Shown: positions 53,118 through 63,016, numbered from the stretch's first letter. The stretch: DNA of 64,000 bases from Bacteroides faecalis (GCF_003865075.1 NZ_BHWB01000013.1:54975-118974); one strand, 5' to 3'. The notes: generated from the sequence alone by a model not told the origin. Translations and numbers: made by a program.

Positions 53118-55361
53118 ATGGATAATCTGAGTCCCAAAGAAATAGCAGATGAGGAGATGATCAATCAGGCATTTCAAGAATTACTGAATGATTATCTCGC
53201 TACCAAACATCGCAAACGAGTTGAAATCATAACCAAAGCTTTCAACTTTGCCAATCAGGCACATAAAGGCATTAAACGCCGTTCCGGTGAGCCCTATATT
53301 ATGCACCCTATCGCAGTTGCCAAAATTGTGTGCAACGAAATCGGATTGGGTTCTACTTCTATTTGTGCAGCTTTGTTGCATGATGTAGTTGAAGATACCG
53401 ACTATACAGTAGAAGATATAGAAAATATCTTTGGTCCTAAAATAGCCCAGATTGTAGATGGACTTACTAAAATTTCCGGTGGTATCTTTGGAGATCGTGC
53501 TTCAGCTCAAGCAGAGAACTTTAAAAAGCTACTGCTCACCATGTCTAATGATATCCGCGTTATTCTGATTAAAATAGCTGACCGTTTACACAATATGCGA
53601 ACTCTCGGCTCCATGTTACCAAACAAACAGTTTAAGATAGCCGGTGAGACTCTTTATATTTATGCACCATTAGCAAATCGTCTGGGACTCTATAAGATTA
53701 AAACGGAACTGGAGAATCTCAGTTTCAAGTACGAACATCCTGAAGAGTATGTCGAAATAGAAGAAAAGCTGAATGCTACAGCAGCCGAACGTGATAAAGT
53801 ATTCAATGATTTCACAGCTCCTATCCGTACTCAATTGGATAAAATGGGACTGAAATATCGGATTCTGGCAAGAGTAAAGTCAATCTATTCCATCTGGAAC
53901 AAAATGCAAACCAAGCATGTTCCTTTCGAGGAAATCTATGATCTACTGGCTGTCCGCATTATTTTCGAGCCACGCAATCAAGAGGAAGAGCTCAATGATT
54001 GTTTCGATATTTACGTATCTATTTCCAAGATATACAAGCCTCATCCCGATCGACTTCGTGACTGGGTAAGCCACCCGAAAGCGAACGGATATCAGGCATT
54101 GCACGTCACCCTGATGGGGAATAACGGCCAATGGATTGAAGTCCAGATTCGTAGCGAGCGTATGAATGACGTCGCCGAACAAGGCTTTGCAGCTCATTGG
54201 AAGTACAAAGAAGGAGGAGGTAGCGAAGACGAAGGAGAATTGGAAAAATGGCTGAAAACAATCAAAGAAATACTTGATGATCCGCAGCCGGATGCAATAG
54301 ATTTTCTGGATACCATTAAGCTAAATCTGTTTGCTTCTGAGATTTTTGTGTTCACGCCTAAAGGAGAGTTAAAGACGATGCCTCAAAACTCAACAGCACT
54401 CGACTTTGCCTTCTCATTACACACAGATATAGGTAGTCACTGTATTGGTGCTAAGGTTAATCACAAACTTGTTCCATTAAGCCACAAGTTACAAAGCGGT
54501 GACCAAGTCGAAATTTTAACTTCAAAATCACAACGTGTACAACCTCAGTGGGAAGTATTTGCAACCACTGCTCGCGCTCGTGCCAAGATCGCTGCTATTC
54601 TTCGTAAAGAACGTAAAGCTAACCAAAAGATCGGTGAAGAGTTATTGAACGAATTCCTTAAAAAAGAAGAAGTTCGTCCAGATGAAGTAATCATCGAAAA
54701 GCTACGTAAGTTCCATAATTCAAAGAATGAAGAAGAGTTTTTGGCAGCTATCGGCAGTAAAGCCATCGTACTGGGTGATGCTGACAGAAATGAGCTCAAA
54801 GAAAAACAAACCAGTAATTGGAAAAAATATCTAACTTTCTCTTTTGGAAATAACACCAAAGAAAAACAAGAAGAGAAGGAGCCACAGGAAAAAGAAACGA
54901 TCAATCCGAAGGAAATACTGAAACTCACGGAAGAAAGTTTGCAAAAGAAATACATCATGGCAGAATGTTGTCATCCTATTCCCGGTGACGATGTTTTAGG
55001 GTACATTGATGAAAATAATCGAATCATTATTCACAAACGACAATGCCCTGTTGCCGCTAAGTTGAAAAGCAGCTATGGAAACCGCATTTTGGCAACTGAA
55101 TGGGATACGCATAAAGAACTTTCTTTCCTTGTATATGTATATATAAAAGGTATAGACAGTATGGGATTACTGAATGAAGTAACACAAGTTATTTCCAGAC
55201 AATTGAATGTAAATATCCGTAAGCTGGCAATTGAAACCAATGACGGAATCTTTGAAGGTAAGATACAATTATGGGTTCATGATGCTGAAGATGTAAGGGC
55301 TATCTGTAGTAATTTGAAAAAGATTCAGAATATCAAGCAGGTTACTCGAGTAGAAGAGTAG
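53118..55361 (+). CDS. RelA/SpoT-type (p)ppGpp synthetase/hydrolase
   Basis: 747 residues. Domains: HD hydrolase (about 40-200, HPIAVAKIV with LLHDVVEDT and RLHNMRTL, so the metal site is intact), synthetase (about 240-370, RVKSIYSIWNKM and KANGYQALHVTLMG), TGS (about 395-460, FVFTPKGELKTMPQNSTALDFAF), helical and ACT domain (about 665-745). It can therefore make and degrade (p)ppGpp in the stringent response; which activity dominates cannot be read from sequence. Bacteroides usually has more than one such gene, so I give no gene symbol. Confidence 0.93.
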   Translation: MDNLSPKEIADEEMINQAFQELLNDYLATKHRKRVEIITKAFNFANQAHKGIKRRSGEPYIMHPIAVAKIVCNEIGLGSTSICAALLHDVVEDTDYTVEDIENIFGPKIAQIVDGLTKISGGIFGDRASAQAENFKKLLLTMSNDIRVILIKIADRLHNMRTLGSMLPNKQFKIAGETLYIYAPLANRLGLYKIKTELENLSFKYEHPEEYVEIEEKLNATAAERDKVFNDFTAPIRTQLDKMGLKYRILARVKSIYSIWNKMQTKHVPFEEIYDLLAVRIIFEPRNQEEELNDCFDIYVSISKIYKPHPDRLRDWVSHPKANGYQALHVTLMGNNGQWIEVQIRSERMNDVAEQGFAAHWKYKEGGGSEDEGELEKWLKTIKEILDDPQPDAIDFLDTIKLNLFASEIFVFTPKGELKTMPQNSTALDFAFSLHTDIGSHCIGAKVNHKLVPLSHKLQSGDQVEILTSKSQRVQPQWEVFATTARARAKIAAILRKERKANQKIGEELLNEFLKKEEVRPDEVIIEKLRKFHNSKNEEEFLAAIGSKAIVLGDADRNELKEKQTSNWKKYLTFSFGNNTKEKQEEKEPQEKETINPKEILKLTEESLQKKYIMAECCHPIPGDDVLGYIDENNRIIIHKRQCPVAAKLKSSYGNRILATEWDTHKELSFLVYVYIKGIDSMGLLNEVTQVISRQLNVNIRKLAIETNDGIFEGKIQLWVHDAEDVRAICSNLKKIQNIKQVTRVEE

Positions 55362-55386
55362 AGAAGTAACACACGCCAATCATATT

Positions 55387-55830
55387 ATGAAAAAGCAAAT
55401 GAAAAACATGAAGAAGTTACTATTACTATCATTTACTGCAATTGCTCTTTCCAGTTGTGACTTTTGTGCTCTTGGAAAGATAGAGAACCAAACAAATGAT
55501 ACAATAAGAATAGTCTGTTATACTACTGAATCACTTTCGACATTTTATGCCAAAGGTGCAACTAAAGAATATAATGATAAGACAGGCGGTTATTTTTTCA
55601 GAATAAACCGGAATGGGAATGAGGGTCCTTATCATCAATTAAACGATAGCACCGTCTACTTCGACATTGCACCCAAAAGTTCCTTTAATAATATACGAAT
55701 GGGTATGAACTTCACCTGGAGTGAGGAAAGAGTTCAAACCTTTCTATCCTATATAAAACGAATGGAAATCAGAACACCTAACAATACCTTAGTATATAAT
55801 GGGGGAAAACAGTTAAACAATCTCTTTTAG
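55387..55830 (+). CDS. Small lipoprotein of unknown function
   Basis: 147 residues from ATG 55387; in-frame ATGs at 55399 and 55408 (MKKLLLLSFTAIALSSC) are also possible and the last gives the cleanest signal peptide. Lipobox ALSSC then DFCALGKIENQTND. The mature part is a single beta-rich domain (NDTIRIVCYTTESLSTFYAKG, VYFDIAPKSSFNNIRMGMNFTW) that I do not recognise. It follows the RelA/SpoT gene by 25 bp and may be read through from it. Confidence 0.6.
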   Translation: MKKQMKNMKKLLLLSFTAIALSSCDFCALGKIENQTNDTIRIVCYTTESLSTFYAKGATKEYNDKTGGYFFRINRNGNEGPYHQLNDSTVYFDIAPKSSFNNIRMGMNFTWSEERVQTFLSYIKRMEIRTPNNTLVYNGGKQLNNLF

Positions 55831-55895
55831 AGAATAGAGACTCTAATAAAAAAATCCGAATTAATATAGAAAAATAGAGTTCTGAGGTATTCTCC

Positions 55896-56240
55896 CTAAT
55901 CTCGCCCATCCAACTCTCTTTTAATAGCTAGCAATTCTTCTTTGATGTCTTTTAGCCGATTGACTATTTCATAGTTACGTATAGTAGCTTCCTTATTATC
56001 TTTCAACCGCTGCCGAGCACCCGGAAGCGTCATACCTTTCTCTTTTACCAAATGGTAAATCAGTCTTATAGTTTCTACGTCCTCCTTGCGATATTGACGT
56101 ACTCCTCTTCCACTAGTTCTGGGAGAAATCTGTGGAAATTCTTTTTCCCAGAACCGAAGTAAAGAAGGATTGACACCAAACATATCAGCCACTTCCGCAA
56201 TCGAATAATATAATTTTAATTCTTTATCAGTATGAAGCAT
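55896..56240 (-). CDS. MerR-family transcriptional regulator
   Basis: 114 residues with the winged helix-turn-helix of MerR (LYYSIAEVADMFGVNPSLLRFWEKEFPQISPRTSGRGVRQYRKEDVETIRLI, cited by its core residues) and a short C-terminal coiled coil. No metal- or ligand-binding cysteines. It lies 21 bp downstream of the M23 peptidase gene on the same strand, and is the usual Bacteroidetes pairing; the target is not known. Confidence 0.88.
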   Translation of the reverse strand: MLHTDKELKLYYSIAEVADMFGVNPSLLRFWEKEFPQISPRTSGRGVRQYRKEDVETIRLIYHLVKEKGMTLPGARQRLKDNKEATIRNYEIVNRLKDIKEELLAIKRELDGRD

Positions 56241-56261
56241 GAAACTCGTTGTTTAAAGTAA

Positions 56262-57230
56262 TTAATCGAATACCTTACCATGGTTAGCTGCTAATTGGAT
56301 CATCTTTTCATAATCTTCAGCACTTAAATCCATGAAATAATAGTTGATTGGATTGACAATCTGCCCTTTCACATGGACTTCATAATGCAAATGAGGCCCC
56401 GTACTTTTTCCCGTACTTCCCACTTTACCAATTACTTCACCACGCACTACTTTCTTTCCAACTTTCGTATTGAATCCTTGCAAGTGAGCATAACGAGTCA
56501 AATAACCAAAGCCATGATCAATTTCGATCGTATTCCCGTATCCAGTTTCCCATCCTACTTTCACCACGGTACCATCACCTGTTGCATACACATCAGTTCC
56601 GGGATGCGCAGAGAAATCCATCCCGGCATGGAATTTAGTTGTACCATAAATAGGATCGACACGTGTACCATAACCGGATGCAGTCTGACGAAGATCTTTA
56701 TTGGAAATAGGCTGAATAGCCGGAATACATTTCAACATTTCATCATGGTTCTTACACATATCCACTACATCATCAAAAGATTTGGATTGGATATAAAGTT
56801 GTTTGGAAAGTACGTCTAACTTCTGAGTTGTATTCACTACCAACTTTGAATTGACCATATCCATCAATTCCTCATAACGGTTCGTTCCTCCGTAACCCGC
56901 CTGGCGAATGGCCGGAGAGATAGGATCAGCTTGCAGAATTACCCGATACAAATTATCATCACGTTGCTGGATATCTTGAAGAACACCCATTGCATCATCC
57001 AAACGGCGAGAAAGGACATTATATTGTGCCTGCAAACGGCTGTTTTCAATTCTAAGTTCCTTCTCAGACGGAGAGCCAAATACCAGAAGTAACACGAGGA
57101 AACACCCCGCTCCCAACCCCATACCGATAAAAAGCCGCCGCAAAATACTAAGCGCACGTTGTCGTACGGTAGGGTAAATTCGGTCATACGTCTGTGTCTG
57201 TGGATTATATATGTAGTATACTTTACGCAT
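56262..57230 (-). CDS. M23-family peptidase, membrane-anchored
   Basis: 322 residues from ATG 57230 (MRKVYYIYNPQTQTYDR); a frame 30 codons longer exists but runs into the promoter region. One N-terminal membrane helix (about 35-56), a coiled coil (about 58-100), and a C-terminal LytM/M23 domain with zinc ligands in FHAGMDFSA (H and D, about 214-222) and HLHYEVHV (about 282-289). Such proteins cleave peptidoglycan cross-bridges or, when the active site is incomplete, activate amidases; here the active site looks complete. Divergent from alaS, co-directional with the MerR gene. Confidence 0.9.
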   Translation of the reverse strand: MRKVYYIYNPQTQTYDRIYPTVRQRALSILRRLFIGMGLGAGCFLVLLLVFGSPSEKELRIENSRLQAQYNVLSRRLDDAMGVLQDIQQRDDNLYRVILQADPISPAIRQAGYGGTNRYEELMDMVNSKLVVNTTQKLDVLSKQLYIQSKSFDDVVDMCKNHDEMLKCIPAIQPISNKDLRQTASGYGTRVDPIYGTTKFHAGMDFSAHPGTDVYATGDGTVVKVGWETGYGNTIEIDHGFGYLTRYAHLQGFNTKVGKKVVRGEVIGKVGSTGKSTGPHLHYEVHVKGQIVNPINYYFMDLSAEDYEKMIQLAANHGKVFD

Positions 57231-57261
57231 CTTTTTGGAAATATTTCGCACATTAATACGG

Positions 57262-57269
57262 CAAAAATA
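57262..57269 (-). promoter_or_regulatory. Promoter -7 box of the M23-merR unit
   Basis: Reads TATTTTTG on the minus strand, 31 bp upstream of the ATG at 57230; supports that start over the longer frame. Confidence 0.6.
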
Positions 57270-57281
57270 ATAAAAACGAGC

Positions 57282-57289
57282 TATCTTTG
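57282..57289 (+). promoter_or_regulatory. Promoter -7 box of alaS
   Basis: TATCTTTG, 46 bp upstream of the alaS ATG, 12 bp from the divergent box. Confidence 0.6.
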
Positions 57290-57335
57290 CACTGTTTTTT
57301 GAGAATATTAACCTCAACAATAGATATATAGAAGT

Positions 57336-59954
57336 ATGTTGACTGCAAAAGAGATCAGAGATTCATTCAAGAATTTCTTTGAGTCGAAAGGACATCACAT
57401 TGTTCCCTCGGCTCCGATGGTGATAAAAGATGACCCTACCCTGATGTTCACTAACGCGGGTATGAACCAGTTTAAAGATATTATTTTGGGCAATCGCCCG
57501 GCAAAATACCACAGAGTCGCAGACTCTCAGAAATGTTTACGTGTAAGCGGAAAGCATAATGACCTTGAAGAAGTAGGACACGATACCTATCATCATACCA
57601 TGTTTGAGATGCTAGGCAACTGGTCATTCGGTGATTACTTCAAGAAAGAAGCTATCAATTGGGCTTGGGAATATCTGGTAGAAGTATTAAAGCTGAATCC
57701 GGAGCACCTGTATGCAACTGTATTCGAAGGTAGCCCTGAAGAAGGATTGAGCCGCGACGATGAAGCTGCCTCTTATTGGGAACAATTCTTACCTAAAGAC
57801 CATATTATTAATGGTAACAAACACGATAACTTCTGGGAAATGGGTGATACAGGACCATGTGGACCTTGTTCCGAAATCCATATCGACCTTCGCCCGGCTG
57901 AAGAACGTGCTAAAATCTCCGGTCGTGATCTGGTAAATCATGATCATCCTCAGGTTATTGAAATATGGAATCTTGTGTTCATGCAATATAACCGCAAGGC
58001 CGATAGCAGCCTTGAACCACTTCCGGCAAAAGTAATCGACACCGGTATGGGATTCGAACGTCTTTGTATGGCCTTGCAAGGCAAAACATCCAATTACGAT
58101 ACAGATGTATTCCAACCGATTATCAAGGTTATCGCTGCTATGGCAGGTACTGAATATGGAAAAGATAAGCAAAGTGACATCGCTATGCGTGTAATTGCTG
58201 ACCATATCCGTACCATTGCATTCTCTATCACTGACGGTCAGTTGCCTTCAAATGCAAAAGCAGGTTATGTTATCCGACGCATACTTCGTCGTGCCGTTCG
58301 TTACGGATATACTTTCCTCGGTCAGAAACAAGCATTCATGTATAAGTTACTACCTGTATTGATTGAGAATATGGGAGAAGCATATCCTGAATTGATTGCA
58401 CAGAAAGATCTGATTGAAAAGGTTATAAAAGAAGAAGAAGAAGCATTTCTCCGTACTTTGGAAACAGGTATCCGCCTGTTGGATAAGACAATGGAGGAAA
58501 CAAAGGCTGCCGGAAAGAGTGAAATCAGTGGTAAAGATGCCTTTACTCTATATGACACTTTTGGTTTCCCTCTCGATCTTACTGAATTGATTCTCCGTGA
58601 GAATGGAATGACAGTCAATATCGAAGAGTTTAATGCTGAAATGCAACAGCAAAAACAGCGTGCTCGTAATGCTGCTGCCATTGAGACTGGCGACTGGATT
58701 ATTTTGAAAGAAGGAACAACCGAATTTGTAGGTTACGATTACACCGAATATGAAGCTTCCATTCTTCGTTATCGCCAGATCAAACAGAAAAACCAAACTT
58801 TGTATCAGATTGTACTTGATTACACTCCATTCTATGCAGAGAGTGGTGGTCAGGTTGGTGATACCGGTGTATTGGTTAGCGAGTTTGAAACCATTGAAGT
58901 GATCGATACTAAAAAAGAAAATAACCTTCCGATACATATCACCAAAAAGTTACCCGAACATCCGGAAGTTTCGATGATGGCGTGTGTAGATACTGACAAG
59001 CGTGCAGCTTGTGCAGCCAACCACTCAGCAACTCACTTACTGGATGAAGCACTTCGCGAAGTTCTGGGTGAACATGTAGAGCAAAAAGGTTCATTGGTTA
59101 CTCCGGACTCTTTACGTTTTGACTTCTCTCACTTCCAGAAAGTGACGGATGAAGAAATACGTAAGGTAGAACACTTAGTGAATGCCAAGATTCGTGCGAA
59201 CATTCCATTGAAAGAACACCGCAATATTCCTATTGAGGAAGCCAAAGAACTGGGAGCAATTGCACTCTTTGGTGAAAAATACGGAGATAAAGTACGTGTG
59301 ATCCAGTTTGGTTCTTCTATTGAGTTCTGTGGAGGTACACATGTTGCCGCAACCGGAAATATTGGTATGGTGAAAATCATTTCTGAAAGTTCTGTTGCAG
59401 CCGGTGTACGCCGTATTGAAGCTTATACTGGTGCTCGCGTAGAAGAAATGTTGGACACAATCCAAGATACACTCAGTGACTTAAAAGCACTCTTTAATAA
59501 TGCTCCGGACCTCGGTATTGCCATCCGCAAATACATCGAAGAAAATGCAGGTTTGAAGAAACAGGTAGATGACTTCATGAAAGAGAAAGAATCTGCACTA
59601 AAAGAAAGGTTGCTGAAAAATATTCAGGAAATCAATGGAGTGAAAGTTGTGAAATTCTGTGCACCGCTTCCTGCTGAAGTGGTGAAAAACATAGCTTTCC
59701 AACTTCGTGGTGAAATTACTGAAAACTTATTCTTTGTTGCAGGAACCATAGATAATGGTAAACCAATGCTGACAGTCATGATAAGCGACAACCTGGTTGC
59801 AAGCGGATTGAAAGCCGGCAATCTGGTGAAGGAGGCAGCTAAACTGATTCAAGGCGGTGGCGGTGGACAACCTCACTTTGCAACTGCCGGAGGGAAAAAT
59901 ATAGATGGAATGAACGCAGCCGTCGAAAAAGTATTAGAACTTGCTGGAATTTAA
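57336..59954 (+). CDS. alaS: Alanyl-tRNA synthetase
   Basis: 872 residues, class II aminoacyl-tRNA synthetase. N-terminal catalytic core (about 1-450: MLTAKEIRDSFKNFFESKGH, FTNAGMNQFKD, GNWSFGDYFKKEAI, and motif 3 region GFERLCMALQGK), editing domain with the zinc/serine-editing motifs NHSATHLLDEAL (HxxxH) and FCGGTHVAATG, and a C-terminal oligomerisation domain ending AAKLIQGGGGGQPHFATAGG. Complete and typical. Followed by a hairpin terminator at 59973-60023. Confidence 0.97.
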   Translation: MLTAKEIRDSFKNFFESKGHHIVPSAPMVIKDDPTLMFTNAGMNQFKDIILGNRPAKYHRVADSQKCLRVSGKHNDLEEVGHDTYHHTMFEMLGNWSFGDYFKKEAINWAWEYLVEVLKLNPEHLYATVFEGSPEEGLSRDDEAASYWEQFLPKDHIINGNKHDNFWEMGDTGPCGPCSEIHIDLRPAEERAKISGRDLVNHDHPQVIEIWNLVFMQYNRKADSSLEPLPAKVIDTGMGFERLCMALQGKTSNYDTDVFQPIIKVIAAMAGTEYGKDKQSDIAMRVIADHIRTIAFSITDGQLPSNAKAGYVIRRILRRAVRYGYTFLGQKQAFMYKLLPVLIENMGEAYPELIAQKDLIEKVIKEEEEAFLRTLETGIRLLDKTMEETKAAGKSEISGKDAFTLYDTFGFPLDLTELILRENGMTVNIEEFNAEMQQQKQRARNAAAIETGDWIILKEGTTEFVGYDYTEYEASILRYRQIKQKNQTLYQIVLDYTPFYAESGGQVGDTGVLVSEFETIEVIDTKKENNLPIHITKKLPEHPEVSMMACVDTDKRAACAANHSATHLLDEALREVLGEHVEQKGSLVTPDSLRFDFSHFQKVTDEEIRKVEHLVNAKIRANIPLKEHRNIPIEEAKELGAIALFGEKYGDKVRVIQFGSSIEFCGGTHVAATGNIGMVKIISESSVAAGVRRIEAYTGARVEEMLDTIQDTLSDLKALFNNAPDLGIAIRKYIEENAGLKKQVDDFMKEKESALKERLLKNIQEINGVKVVKFCAPLPAEVVKNIAFQLRGEITENLFFVAGTIDNGKPMLTVMISDNLVASGLKAGNLVKEAAKLIQGGGGGQPHFATAGGKNIDGMNAAVEKVLELAGI

Positions 59955-59972
59955 TAAATAAAAAACTTAAAT

Positions 59973-60023
59973 TAAAGAATGTAGAATTGCCATGCAACTA
60001 TTCAGCTAATTCTTCATTCTTTA
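59973..60023 (+). terminator. Terminator of alaS
   Basis: 16-bp stem with one mismatch (59973-59988 and 60008-60023), followed by a T-rich run. Confidence 0.7.
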
Positions 60024-60042
60024 TTTTTTAATTCTACACTAT

Positions 60043-60090
60043 AAAAGAGATTAGTTTCCAATGAAAAAAGGAGACTTATCTCTTTTTTTA
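60043..60090 (+). terminator. Second hairpin in the alaS-GH92 gap
   Basis: 9-bp stem (60043-60051 and 60078-60086) followed by seven T, just upstream of the GH92 promoter box. It may back up the alaS terminator. Confidence 0.55.
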
Positions 60091-60102
60091 GTTTATTTTT
60101 TC

Positions 60103-60110
60103 TACCTTTG
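60103..60110 (+). promoter_or_regulatory. Promoter -7 box of the GH92 gene
   Basis: TACCTTTG, 69 bp upstream of the ATG at 60180; an AT-rich TTTA lies near -33. Confidence 0.6.
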
Positions 60111-60179
60111 TAAACAGATTAATTATTTTCTTTATCCTTCAAATAACAAAATAAGTAATCACTAATACCTCAAAAGACA

Positions 60180-62414
60180 ATGAAAACGCCGATTCATCTA
60201 TACCTGTTTTTAGCTTGTATATTTGCAGCTTGCAATGCAACAGAAGAAAAACAAGAAATAGATTATTCATCGTACGTAAATCCATTTATCGGAACCGATT
60301 TTACTGGAAACACTTATCCCGGCGCCCAAGTCCCCTTCGGCATGGTACAGCTCAGTCCGGATAACGGACTACCCGGTTGGGATCGTATTTCCGGTTATTT
60401 CTACCCGGACAGTACCATTGCAGGATTCAGCCATACACACCTTTCAGGAACAGGTGCAGGAGATTTATATGATCTATCTTTCATGCCTGTTACATTGCCA
60501 TATAAAGAGGCAGAAGCTCCGCTTGGCATATACTCTAAGTTTTCTCACGAAGATGAAAGTGCATCTGCCGGTTATTACCAAGTACGCTTGAAAGACTATA
60601 ACATAAATGTAGAACTGACAGCAACAGAACGTTGTGGTATTCAACGGTATACATTTCCTAAAGCGGAGGCAGCTATATTCCTAAACCTGAAGAAAGCAAT
60701 GAACTGGGATTTTACCAATGACTCTTATATTGAAGTGATAGACTCTGTAACCATTCAAGGCTACCGCTTTTCAGACGGCTGGGCACGTGACCAGCATATT
60801 TACTTCCGTACCCGTTTCTCCAAACCTTTTGAAAAAGTAGAATTAGATACTACAGCAATTATAAAAGACAATAAACGCATTGGAACTGCGACTATTGCCC
60901 GCTTCGATTTCAACACCCGGGAAGGAGAACAAATTCTGGTAAATACAGCGATCTCTGGCGTCAGTATGGAAGGTGCAGCCAAAAACCTGGAAGCTGAAGC
61001 CCCTGAAAACAATTTCAACAAATATTTAGCAGAGGCTAAAGCTAATTGGAACCGTCAGCTCGGCAAAATAGAAGTAAAAGGAAACAATGAAAATGATAAA
61101 GTGAACTTTTATACCGCTTTATATCATTCCATGATTGCTCCTACTATTTATAGCGATGTAAACGGAGCTTATTATGGTCCAGACAAAAAGATACATCAAA
61201 CTAACGGATGGGTAAACTACAGTACTTTTTCACTGTGGGATACTTATCGTGCCGCACATCCCCTCTTTACTTATACAGAACCGGAACGTGTCAATGATAT
61301 GGTGAAATCCTTCATTGCATTTTACGAACAGAACGGACGTTTGCCTGTCTGGAATTTCTATGGAAGTGAAACTGATATGATGATTGGATATCATGCAGTT
61401 CCTGTCATAGTAGATGCTTATCTAAAAGGAATTGGAGACTTCGACGCAGAAAAAGCATTGGCTGCATGTGTAGCTACAGCTTACATTGATAATTACAGAG
61501 GAATTGGATTATACAAAGAACTCGGATATATACCTTTCGATATAACAGACAAACACAATGCAGAGAATTGGTCGTTATCTAAAACTCTGGAATATGCATT
61601 CGATGACTATTGCATCGCTGAAATGGCAAAGAAAATGGGCAAGAAAGAGATTGCGGATGAATTTCATAAACGTTCCCTAAATTATAAGAATGTTTATAAT
61701 CCAGCCACTTCATTCATGCAACCCCGGGATAGTAAAGGAGAATTTATCAAAGATTTCAAAGCAGACGACTATACCCCACATATCTGCGAAAGTAATGGAT
61801 GGCAATATTTTTGGTCCGTACAGCATGATATAGACGGGCTCATAGACCTTGTAGGCGGTAAAAACCGATTTGCCCAAAAGCTGGACAGCATGTTTACTTA
61901 TCATCCGTCATCAGCAGACGAGCTACCTATTTTCAGCACAGGAATGATCGGACAATATGCACATGGAAATGAACCGAGTCATCATGTTATCTATCTGTTC
62001 AATACTGTCGGACACGAAAATCGTACGCAGAAATATATAGCCAAAGTAATGAATGAGCTTTATCTCAATACACCAGCTGGACTTTGTGGCAATGAAGATT
62101 GTGGGCAAATGTCAGCGTGGTATGTATTCAGTGCGATGGGTTTCTATCCTGTCAATCCGGTGAGTGGACAATATGAAATAGGTACTCCCCTCTTCCCGGA
62201 AATGAAATTACATCTGACTAATGGCAAAATTTTCACCGTACTCGCTCCAAACGTAAGTAAAAAGAACATTTATATTCACTCAATCAACATAGACGGACAG
62301 CCCTATGACAAAACGTATCTTACCCATGAACAAATCATGAATGGGGCTACCGTAGAATTTGAGATGGGCGATACTCCTAAAGCATTTGGAGTTATTTTTG
62401 AAGAGAAAGAATGA
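60180..62414 (+). CDS. GH92 alpha-mannosidase lipoprotein
   Basis: 744 residues. Lipoprotein signal with lipobox FAAC (C18) followed by NATEEKQE. N-terminal beta-sandwich domain and (alpha/alpha)6 catalytic barrel of GH92 follow: YVNPFIGTDFTGNTYPGAQVPFGMVQLSPD (about 32-60, cited by key residues), FSHTHLSGTGAGDLYDLSFMPV, GWVNYSTFSLWDTYRAAHPL, LPVWNFYGSETDMMIGYHAVPVI, GNEPSHHVIYLFN and CGNEDCGQMSAWYVFSAMGFYPVNP, where the Glu/Asp pair and calcium-site residues of exo-alpha-mannosidases lie. It removes terminal alpha-mannose from mannan or N-glycans outside the inner membrane. Its stop overlaps the ECF sigma start as ATGA, so the sigma gene is on the same transcript. Confidence 0.92.
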   Translation: MKTPIHLYLFLACIFAACNATEEKQEIDYSSYVNPFIGTDFTGNTYPGAQVPFGMVQLSPDNGLPGWDRISGYFYPDSTIAGFSHTHLSGTGAGDLYDLSFMPVTLPYKEAEAPLGIYSKFSHEDESASAGYYQVRLKDYNINVELTATERCGIQRYTFPKAEAAIFLNLKKAMNWDFTNDSYIEVIDSVTIQGYRFSDGWARDQHIYFRTRFSKPFEKVELDTTAIIKDNKRIGTATIARFDFNTREGEQILVNTAISGVSMEGAAKNLEAEAPENNFNKYLAEAKANWNRQLGKIEVKGNNENDKVNFYTALYHSMIAPTIYSDVNGAYYGPDKKIHQTNGWVNYSTFSLWDTYRAAHPLFTYTEPERVNDMVKSFIAFYEQNGRLPVWNFYGSETDMMIGYHAVPVIVDAYLKGIGDFDAEKALAACVATAYIDNYRGIGLYKELGYIPFDITDKHNAENWSLSKTLEYAFDDYCIAEMAKKMGKKEIADEFHKRSLNYKNVYNPATSFMQPRDSKGEFIKDFKADDYTPHICESNGWQYFWSVQHDIDGLIDLVGGKNRFAQKLDSMFTYHPSSADELPIFSTGMIGQYAHGNEPSHHVIYLFNTVGHENRTQKYIAKVMNELYLNTPAGLCGNEDCGQMSAWYVFSAMGFYPVNPVSGQYEIGTPLFPEMKLHLTNGKIFTVLAPNVSKKNIYIHSINIDGQPYDKTYLTHEQIMNGATVEFEMGDTPKAFGVIFEEKE

Positions 62415-62911
62415 ATAAAAACTTCGAATTAACCTACAAAGCACTATTTCGCAGGTACTATCCAAGTCTGATCTTCTACGCTATCCGTCTGGTAGGAGAT
62501 GAAGAGGCAGAGGATGTGGTACAGGATGTGTTTGTAGAACTCTGGAAAAGAAAAGACAGCATAGAAATAGGCGATCAGATTCAAGCCTTTCTCTATCGGT
62601 CTGTTTATACCCGTTGCTTGAATGTATTGAAACATCGAAACATTGAGGAAGGGTATTGTGCTGCTATGGAAGAAATTAACCAAAAGCGGGCGGAGTTCTA
62701 CCAACCGGACAATAATGAGGTTATTAGAAAAATCGAAGATCGGGAACTACGAAAAGAAATATACGATGCCATTAACGAGTTGCCGGACAAATGCAAAGAG
62801 GTGTTTAAACTCAGCTATCTGCACGACATGAAAAATAAAGAGATAGCTGATATTCTCGGAGTTTCACTCCGAACAGTGGAAGCTCATATGTATAAAGCAC
62901 TTAATATCTAA
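62411..62911 (+). CDS. ECF sigma factor, C terminus out of frame
   Basis: Sigma-70 regions 2 and 4 of the ECF type used by Bacteroides nutrient loci: region 2 FRRYYPSLIFYAIRLVGDEEAEDVVQDVFVELWKR (about 12-47, cited by core residues) and region 4 LPDKCKEVFKLSYLHDMKNKEIADILGVSLRTVEAHMYKAL. The frame stops at TAA 62909-62911 after ALNI. Restoring one A near 62902-62905 gives ALKYLRNRLDHLWIV... to a stop at 62962-62964, 184 residues, the normal length and ending. ATGA overlap with the GH92 gene; an anti-sigma gene follows. It would activate an adjacent SusCD-type locus when its anti-sigma releases it. Confidence 0.85.
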   Translation: MNKNFELTYKALFRRYYPSLIFYAIRLVGDEEAEDVVQDVFVELWKRKDSIEIGDQIQAFLYRSVYTRCLNVLKHRNIEEGYCAAMEEINQKRAEFYQPDNNEVIRKIEDRELRKEIYDAINELPDKCKEVFKLSYLHDMKNKEIADILGVSLRTVEAHMYKALNI

Positions 62912-63016
62912 GAAATCGCCTCGATCACCTTTGGATAGTATTTTTCTTATTTTTATGGAAATAAGATAAGTGTTTTTACGAACTAGGTTGTTTTTATAAT
63001 AAGAAGGAAAAGAAAA

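Noticed and set aside
57231..57320. Longer M23 peptidase start
   Set aside because: A promoter box lies at 57262-57269 inside the extension, and the conserved start MRKVYYIYNP is at 57230.
62411..62911. ECF sigma truncated by natural selection
   Set aside because: A single A restores a normal 184-residue protein, and many further indels follow at once in the next gene, so an error-rich edge is the simpler account.
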